Of a stretch of DNA of 64,000 nt, positions 60,136-64,000 are shown piece by piece; position 1 is the stretch's first letter, and each line of letters opens with the position of its first letter. Source of the DNA: Aestuariibaculum marinum (lineage in GTDB: Bacteria; Bacteroidota; Bacteroidia; Flavobacteriales; Flavobacteriaceae); assembly GCF_014596975.1 (NCBI RefSeq), contig NZ_JACVXD010000001.1, positions 798,101 through 862,100 of the forward strand, in the 5' to 3' direction. The translations under genes were made by a program, and so were the position numbers. The notes beneath the pieces were generated by a model that worked only from the letters and a program-made list of their open reading frames with translations, had not been told where the DNA came from and did no database searches.

Positions 60136-61821
60136 ATGAAATCTAAATATATTGTTCTAACTGGTTTGGTCTTTTGTGTAGGCTTTTCAGCTGAAGCCCA
60201 ACTGCTAAAAAAATTAAAAGAAAAAGCGCAACAGGCCGTAGAACGTACAGTATTAAAAAAAACAGACGAAGTCGTTACAGAAACAACAGAAAGCACCATC
60301 GATGGTATTACTGGCGGTAATAAATCTAATAATGATAATAATTCAACCACAACCTTCTCAAGCAATGAAGCGCTAACAATAAATGCAGAAGACAAAAAGA
60401 AATTTTTCAAAGAAGATGTTATTATAAAAATGCATGAAAACGGTAATTTAAATCAAACCCAGTATTTCGATGCCGATGCCGTAGCTGTAAGAACGAATGT
60501 ACCTAACCAGCCCAAACCTATGTTTATAGATAGTGAAGGCTTTATCTATGGTTATAAAGATGGTGAATATACCAAATCTTCAATTGTAGCACTACAAAGT
60601 CAAGGTATGATGGTACCAACCATGATGCTTGAAGCTTATAAACTTCCTCCAGAACCCTTTATGGCTCAGCTTCAAAAACAACATGATTTAGGCATGACAG
60701 CCAATCCGTTTAACGGTATTGTAGAATTCGCATTTATTTACAAACCCGATGATTTTAGATACAAAGATTTTAAAGAAACGAAACAAACACTAAGAGGAAA
60801 CACCTATACCAAATTCGAGTTTCTTAACGACCCCGGCTACGAAGACAGCTACGTACTTTTCGACGACCAAGATAGATTAATAGAAATCTACACCAATAAA
60901 GCCGATACCGGTCAGTCTGCAGATATGTTTGAAATGAGTGTCTTACCTCCTGGAGAGAGTTTATTGCTTTACGATTACCAACCTGTCGACGTGCAATTAC
61001 CCGAAGCCAGAGAAGTTAAAGCTCAAGGTCAAGGTCTTATGGAAGCTGTTATGGGAGGAGTCGTAAAAGGCGGTAATTCAGGTAATAAAAATATTGACGA
61101 CGATGATTACGATACGAGCGATACTAAGGGCATGACTAAATCCATCAAAACCTCTTTAAAAAATTATAAAGTTACAGCAAACGACTTACCGGAATCGTAC
61201 GATTTTGATTGGATTTACCAAACTGAAATGCTTATGGGAGACAAAAAAAAGGAAAAAATGGATATGGAATTCTTAATAAAAGAAGGTGCTAATTACCAGG
61301 CCACAAAAATGATCGATGAAAAAAATAAAGATATGGGCAATGCCACTATGTTATTCGATTCAGAATTAAACACTATGGTCATGTTTATGGAAGCCCAAGG
61401 CAATAAAATGCTTCAATTATATCCTATACCAGAAGTTAAAAATCAAGATGTTAAAACAGACTACAAAATAACCGATCTGCCCTCAAAAACCATTCTAAAC
61501 TACACGTGTAACGGACTTCAAATGGAAAACGATAAGTACATTATTAAGGTTTACCATACAAAACACGAATCTATTAGCTTAGGAAACTTCTTAAACTTTG
61601 GTGGCTCACAAAAGATGAATTTACCGGATATCGATTCTAGAATACTAGAGCAATTCTCTAACGGACTCATCATGGAAATGGATATGGTTGACAAAAAGAA
61701 GTCTAAAAATAATATGAATATTACTGCTAAATCTCTAAGTAAACAACCAACAAAAATCTCAAAGAACGAGTACCAAGTTATGAACTTCTTTTCCGGAGCT
61801 TCAATGATGAATAAAAATTAG
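60136..61821 (+). CDS. Secreted protein with DUF4412-like C-terminal region
   Basis: The 561-residue protein has a signal peptide (about 1-22, ending SAEAQ). An amphipathic helix (LLKKLKEKAQQAVERTVL) and a Ser/Asn/Thr-rich linker follow. The C-terminal third (from about 340) contains MDMEFLIKEGANYQ, LFDSELNTMVMFMEAQGNKM and YTCNGLQMENDKYIIKVYHT, resembling DUF4412. It is probably outer-membrane or periplasmic. It has no T9SS tail. It starts 3 bases after the previous gene. Confidence 0.8.
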   Translation: MKSKYIVLTGLVFCVGFSAEAQLLKKLKEKAQQAVERTVLKKTDEVVTETTESTIDGITGGNKSNNDNNSTTTFSSNEALTINAEDKKKFFKEDVIIKMHENGNLNQTQYFDADAVAVRTNVPNQPKPMFIDSEGFIYGYKDGEYTKSSIVALQSQGMMVPTMMLEAYKLPPEPFMAQLQKQHDLGMTANPFNGIVEFAFIYKPDDFRYKDFKETKQTLRGNTYTKFEFLNDPGYEDSYVLFDDQDRLIEIYTNKADTGQSADMFEMSVLPPGESLLLYDYQPVDVQLPEAREVKAQGQGLMEAVMGGVVKGGNSGNKNIDDDDYDTSDTKGMTKSIKTSLKNYKVTANDLPESYDFDWIYQTEMLMGDKKKEKMDMEFLIKEGANYQATKMIDEKNKDMGNATMLFDSELNTMVMFMEAQGNKMLQLYPIPEVKNQDVKTDYKITDLPSKTILNYTCNGLQMENDKYIIKVYHTKHESISLGNFLNFGGSQKMNLPDIDSRILEQFSNGLIMEMDMVDKKKSKNNMNITAKSLSKQPTKISKNEYQVMNFFSGASMMNKN

Positions 61822-61862
61822 AATGAAACTTCTTGAAGTCTATTAATCAAATAAAAAATACC

Positions 61863-62033
61863 ATGAAAAAAATAATAACTCTATTAATCTTCATTCTTTA
61901 TTCCAACCAAACAACACAAGCCCAAGATTGTTCTCTTCCATAATTAGTACCATTTTTTTATGGACTTGAGTTTGGAACTCCTACACTAGATTGTAATACA
62001 GTATCTATGATTTATGTATTTGGATTTAATTAA
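61863..62033 (+). pseudogene. Remnant of a secreted-protein gene, broken by an in-frame stop
   Basis: Starts ATG at 61863 with a good signal peptide (MKKIITLLIFILYSNQTTQ, then AQDCSLP), but stops at 61941. The same frame continues to 62031 as LVPFFYGLEFGTPTLDCNTV and so on before another TAA. This looks like a gene decayed or truncated after its signal sequence. It lies in the 339-base gap between the DUF4412-like and MopE-like genes, with no other gene there. Confidence 0.5.
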
Positions 62034-62160
62034 AATAGAAACAAACCTAGGTACAATTACAAAAAAAGTAATAGTAAAATAATAACAGCCCCATTAAAAT
62101 CATATAAATGAACTTATTATCTACAATAGAATAAACTATTAACCAATTAAATCATTTATT

Positions 62161-63711
62161 ATGAAAAAACTAATACTAGTAATTCTGTTTATTTCCGCAA
62201 ACAGCTTTGCGCAATCAGAATGTTTTGGTGAAATTACATCAATACACCAACAATGTAAAAACGGAGAACCTTGTCTTCAAATTTTTTATTTTGCAGAAAA
62301 TACTGATAATATATACCCAATGTATTTAACTGTTAAAACTGAAAATTCAATAATATATCATCCTGCTGATTCAAATAATAGTGGCTATTTATTATGTGAT
62401 TTTAACGTGGGGGAAACAGTAGAGCTTTATATAAGTGATAACACGTTTAACACTTGTACAGGAAGTTCTGATTTTTATACGATTGAATCTTGTTCTGAAC
62501 TAGATAATGATAATGACAGTTACTCCGCAGATGTAGATTGCGACGATCAAGACTCTAAGATTTACCCTGGAGCCCCTGAAATTTGTGGAAACAATATAGA
62601 TGAGAACTGTAATGGAATGGATGATGATGTATGCCAATGTATAGACTCAGATGGAGATACTGTATGTGATGCCGATGATATTTGTCCTGGTTATAATGAC
62701 CACGCTGATGCAGATGCTGATACCGTGCCTGATGGTTGTGACCTTTGCCAAGGTGATGATGCTACAGGAGATGCCGATAATGATGGTATTTGTAATGATT
62801 TAGACCCGTGTCCAGTTGATGCCTCAAACGACTCAGATGGTGATGGTATTTGTGATTCTACTGATAATTGCCCTGATCGATTTAACCCGAACCAAGAAAT
62901 AGATAATGATTGCGATGGTGTACTGGCAACAGAAGATTGTGATGATAACAACGCCTCGATAACCTCATTAATAACCAGCGATACCGATGGAGATGGAACA
63001 CCCGATTGCCAGGATGAGTGTCCTACCGATAGAAATAAAACCACAGCCGGAGACTGTGGTTGTAATGTAAAAGATACCGACCGTGATGGTGATGGTGTAG
63101 CAGATTGTAATGACTTAGAAATTAATTCTCTTTGTCCTTTATTAGTTGATGAAGATGGTGTCTCTTTAGATTCCGATCTTGATGGTGTTCCTGATTGTGA
63201 CGATTTATGTGAAGGCTTTGATGACAATTTAGATGAAGACAACGATAAAATTCCAGATGGTTGTGATACTAATCCATATTGCCGTGGAGACAAAGTAGTT
63301 ATTTGTCATATAAACAATAAAGGAGAACAATCAACCCTATGCGTATCTTCAGGGCAAGCACAACGACATTTAGATCATGGTGATAGTTTAGGAGCGTGTT
63401 CAGATGTTAATATATCTCAAATAATATATGAAGATGATATAATAATTACTGAAGACAGCAGTAGTGACATAGAATTTTTGATTTATCCAAATCCATCGTC
63501 TAAACACATCTCTATTTTAACCAAAACAGACAAAAAAAGTGTTTCTTTATCAATTAACAGTATTCAAGGCACTTTGCTATATCATACAACCATTATAACA
63601 CCAAATTCACAAAAATTTGATATTCCAAAAAGTTTTACTAAAGGTATTTATTTTGTAACGCTTCAAACAGATCAATCTAAAATAACCAAACAATTCATAA
63701 TTATAGAATAA
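62161..63711 (+). CDS. Secreted TSP3/MopE-like calcium- or metal-binding protein with T9SS sorting domain
   Basis: The 516-residue protein has a signal peptide ending NSFAQ. A MopE-type metal motif lies around 124-160 (DVDCDDQDSKIYPGAPEIC then NCNGMDDD). Thrombospondin-3 repeats (about 160-375) follow, with many D-x-D-x-D-x-C units (e.g. DSDGDGICDSTDNCPD). A segment at 377-413 has the pattern KVVICH...LCV...HLDHGDSLGAC, known from other extracellular bacterial proteins. A type A sorting domain (about 438-516) ends it. It is probably a Ca-stabilised surface protein; the binding partner is unknown. Confidence 0.9.
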   Translation: MKKLILVILFISANSFAQSECFGEITSIHQQCKNGEPCLQIFYFAENTDNIYPMYLTVKTENSIIYHPADSNNSGYLLCDFNVGETVELYISDNTFNTCTGSSDFYTIESCSELDNDNDSYSADVDCDDQDSKIYPGAPEICGNNIDENCNGMDDDVCQCIDSDGDTVCDADDICPGYNDHADADADTVPDGCDLCQGDDATGDADNDGICNDLDPCPVDASNDSDGDGICDSTDNCPDRFNPNQEIDNDCDGVLATEDCDDNNASITSLITSDTDGDGTPDCQDECPTDRNKTTAGDCGCNVKDTDRDGDGVADCNDLEINSLCPLLVDEDGVSLDSDLDGVPDCDDLCEGFDDNLDEDNDKIPDGCDTNPYCRGDKVVICHINNKGEQSTLCVSSGQAQRHLDHGDSLGACSDVNISQIIYEDDIIITEDSSSDIEFLIYPNPSSKHISILTKTDKKSVSLSINSIQGTLLYHTTIITPNSQKFDIPKSFTKGIYFVTLQTDQSKITKQFIIIE

Positions 63712-63731
63712 AAATAATATTATGAAGAACC

Positions 63732-63764
63732 AAAAAGCCTTTATCTGGTTTGATAAAGGCTTTT
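63732..63764. terminator. Bidirectional rho-independent terminator
   Basis: Arms AAAAGCCTTTATC/GATAAAGGCTTTT with a 6-base loop. It serves the MopE-like gene on the plus strand and tRNA-Lys on the minus strand. Confidence 0.92.
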
Positions 63765-63777
63765 GTTATGTTTGTTG

Positions 63778-63850
63778 TGACCAGGCTGGGGCTCGAACCC
63801 AGGACCCTTTCATTAAAAGTGAAATGCTCTACCAACTGAGCTACCTAGTC
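63778..63850 (-). tRNA. tRNA-Lys (anticodon TTT)
   Basis: The 73-base gene folds on the minus strand: acceptor arm GACTAGG/CCTGGTC (one G-T pair), D arm GCTC/GAGC, anticodon stem TTTCA/TGAAA with loop CTTTTAA (anticodon TTT), and T arm CTGGG/CCCAG with TTCGAGC. The discriminator base is A and CCA is not encoded. It lies just downstream of the 5S rRNA terminator. Confidence 0.97.
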
Positions 63851-63885
63851 TTTAATTTTATATCTCTGGCTTACACAAGCCATAT

Positions 63886-63923
63886 AATAAAAAATCCTCA
63901 GTCTATTCTATAAGACTGAGGAT
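63886..63923 (-). terminator. Terminator at the end of the rRNA operon
   Basis: On the minus strand, stem ATCCTCAGTC/GACTGAGGAT with a 10-base loop followed by T6. It lies between the 5S gene and tRNA-Lys, so the tRNA may need its own promoter or read-through. Confidence 0.85.
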
Positions 63924-63930
63924 CAAAAAA

Positions 63931-64000
63931 GGCAACGACCTACTCTCCCACGGATGCAGTACCATCGGCGCTAACGGGCTTAACTACTCTGTTCGGAATG
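63931..64000 (-). rRNA. rrf: 5S ribosomal RNA, 3' part (truncated by the window edge)
   Basis: The minus strand from the right edge reads CATTCCGAACAGAGTAG, then a stretch containing GTACTGCATCCGTGGGAGAG and ends AGGTCGTTGCC, matching the conserved 5S 3' half. The 5' part and presumably 23S and 16S lie to the right of the window. Confidence 0.95.

Noticed and set aside
62691..63293. 200-codon minus-strand ORF, Ser-rich
   Set aside because: It is the complement of the Asp/Cys-rich TSP3 repeat region; repeat composition keeps this frame open.
63722..63913. 63-codon plus-strand ORF
   Set aside because: It runs over the bidirectional terminator and antisense to the tRNA-Lys gene; not a real gene.

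Overview
The window looks like chromosomal sequence from a member of the Flavobacteriaceae (phylum Bacteroidota), probably marine. The evidence is the low GC content, the Bacteroidota-type promoters (TAnnTTTG boxes, two of them with a -33 TTG/TTTG 19 bases upstream), few recognisable Shine-Dalgarno sites, Por/type IX secretion (T9SS) C-terminal sorting domains, a hybrid two-component sensor (HTCS), a long (482 aa) GAPDH, RprX/RprY-type regulators and monomeric isocitrate dehydrogenase. Most of it is core genome. I see no phage, insertion sequence, CRISPR array or recognisable defence system.

Layout. 0-5 kb: the end of a PhoX-like (DUF839) protein, a lipoprotein di-heme peroxidase with an imelysin-like N-terminus, and a convergent M61 peptidase. 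5-10 kb, plus strand: a glycosyltransferase, then a tight run of BatA-like vWA protein, a dihydroorotase homologue that has lost its metal ligands, a DUF4870-type membrane protein and a carboxylesterase. 10-23.6 kb, minus strand: RprY/RprX, CoaE, a YbbR-domain protein, a glycosyltransferase, FabI, then the envelope/repair/CoA block RecN-DUF4835-CoaBC-RpoZ-BamD and Kir channel-DapA-DUF6913. 23.7-25.4 kb: a 5'-nucleotidase split into two genes in reversed domain order. 25.4-29.9 kb, minus: two related-looking multi-pass membrane proteins, LigA and PrmC. 30-36 kb, mostly plus: LEA-type lipoprotein, RibD, a HAD phosphatase, YigZ, DnaA, a low-molecular-weight phosphatase and an RsmI-like methylase. 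36-40 kb, minus: a lytic transglycosylase-like protein, then DapF-GNAT-MltG-DUF2279. 40-48.4 kb, plus: a Deg protease, GAPDH, a coiled-coil membrane protein, TrmD, RplS and Icd.

Two non-coding stretches stand out. The trmD-rplS gap contains a hairpin resembling the apical part of SRP RNA. An 853-base gene-free stretch before icd has several hairpins, two of them mutually exclusive, and ends in a long-armed terminator.

48.6-54.4 kb: a MacA-like adaptor/FtsX permease/TolC export set with no ATPase gene, then MurQ, a small membrane protein and a DinB-like protein. 54.5-63.7 kb: a 1308-residue HTCS sensor followed by a small ORF, secreted proteins (two with T9SS sorting domains), a broken secreted-protein remnant, and a cysteine- and aspartate-rich thrombospondin-3/MopE-like protein. 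The right edge holds, on the minus strand, the 3' part of a 5S rRNA gene, a terminator and a tRNA-Lys(TTT): the end of an rRNA operon entering from the right.

Residue numbers were counted by hand. Family names come from motif recognition, not from database searches.
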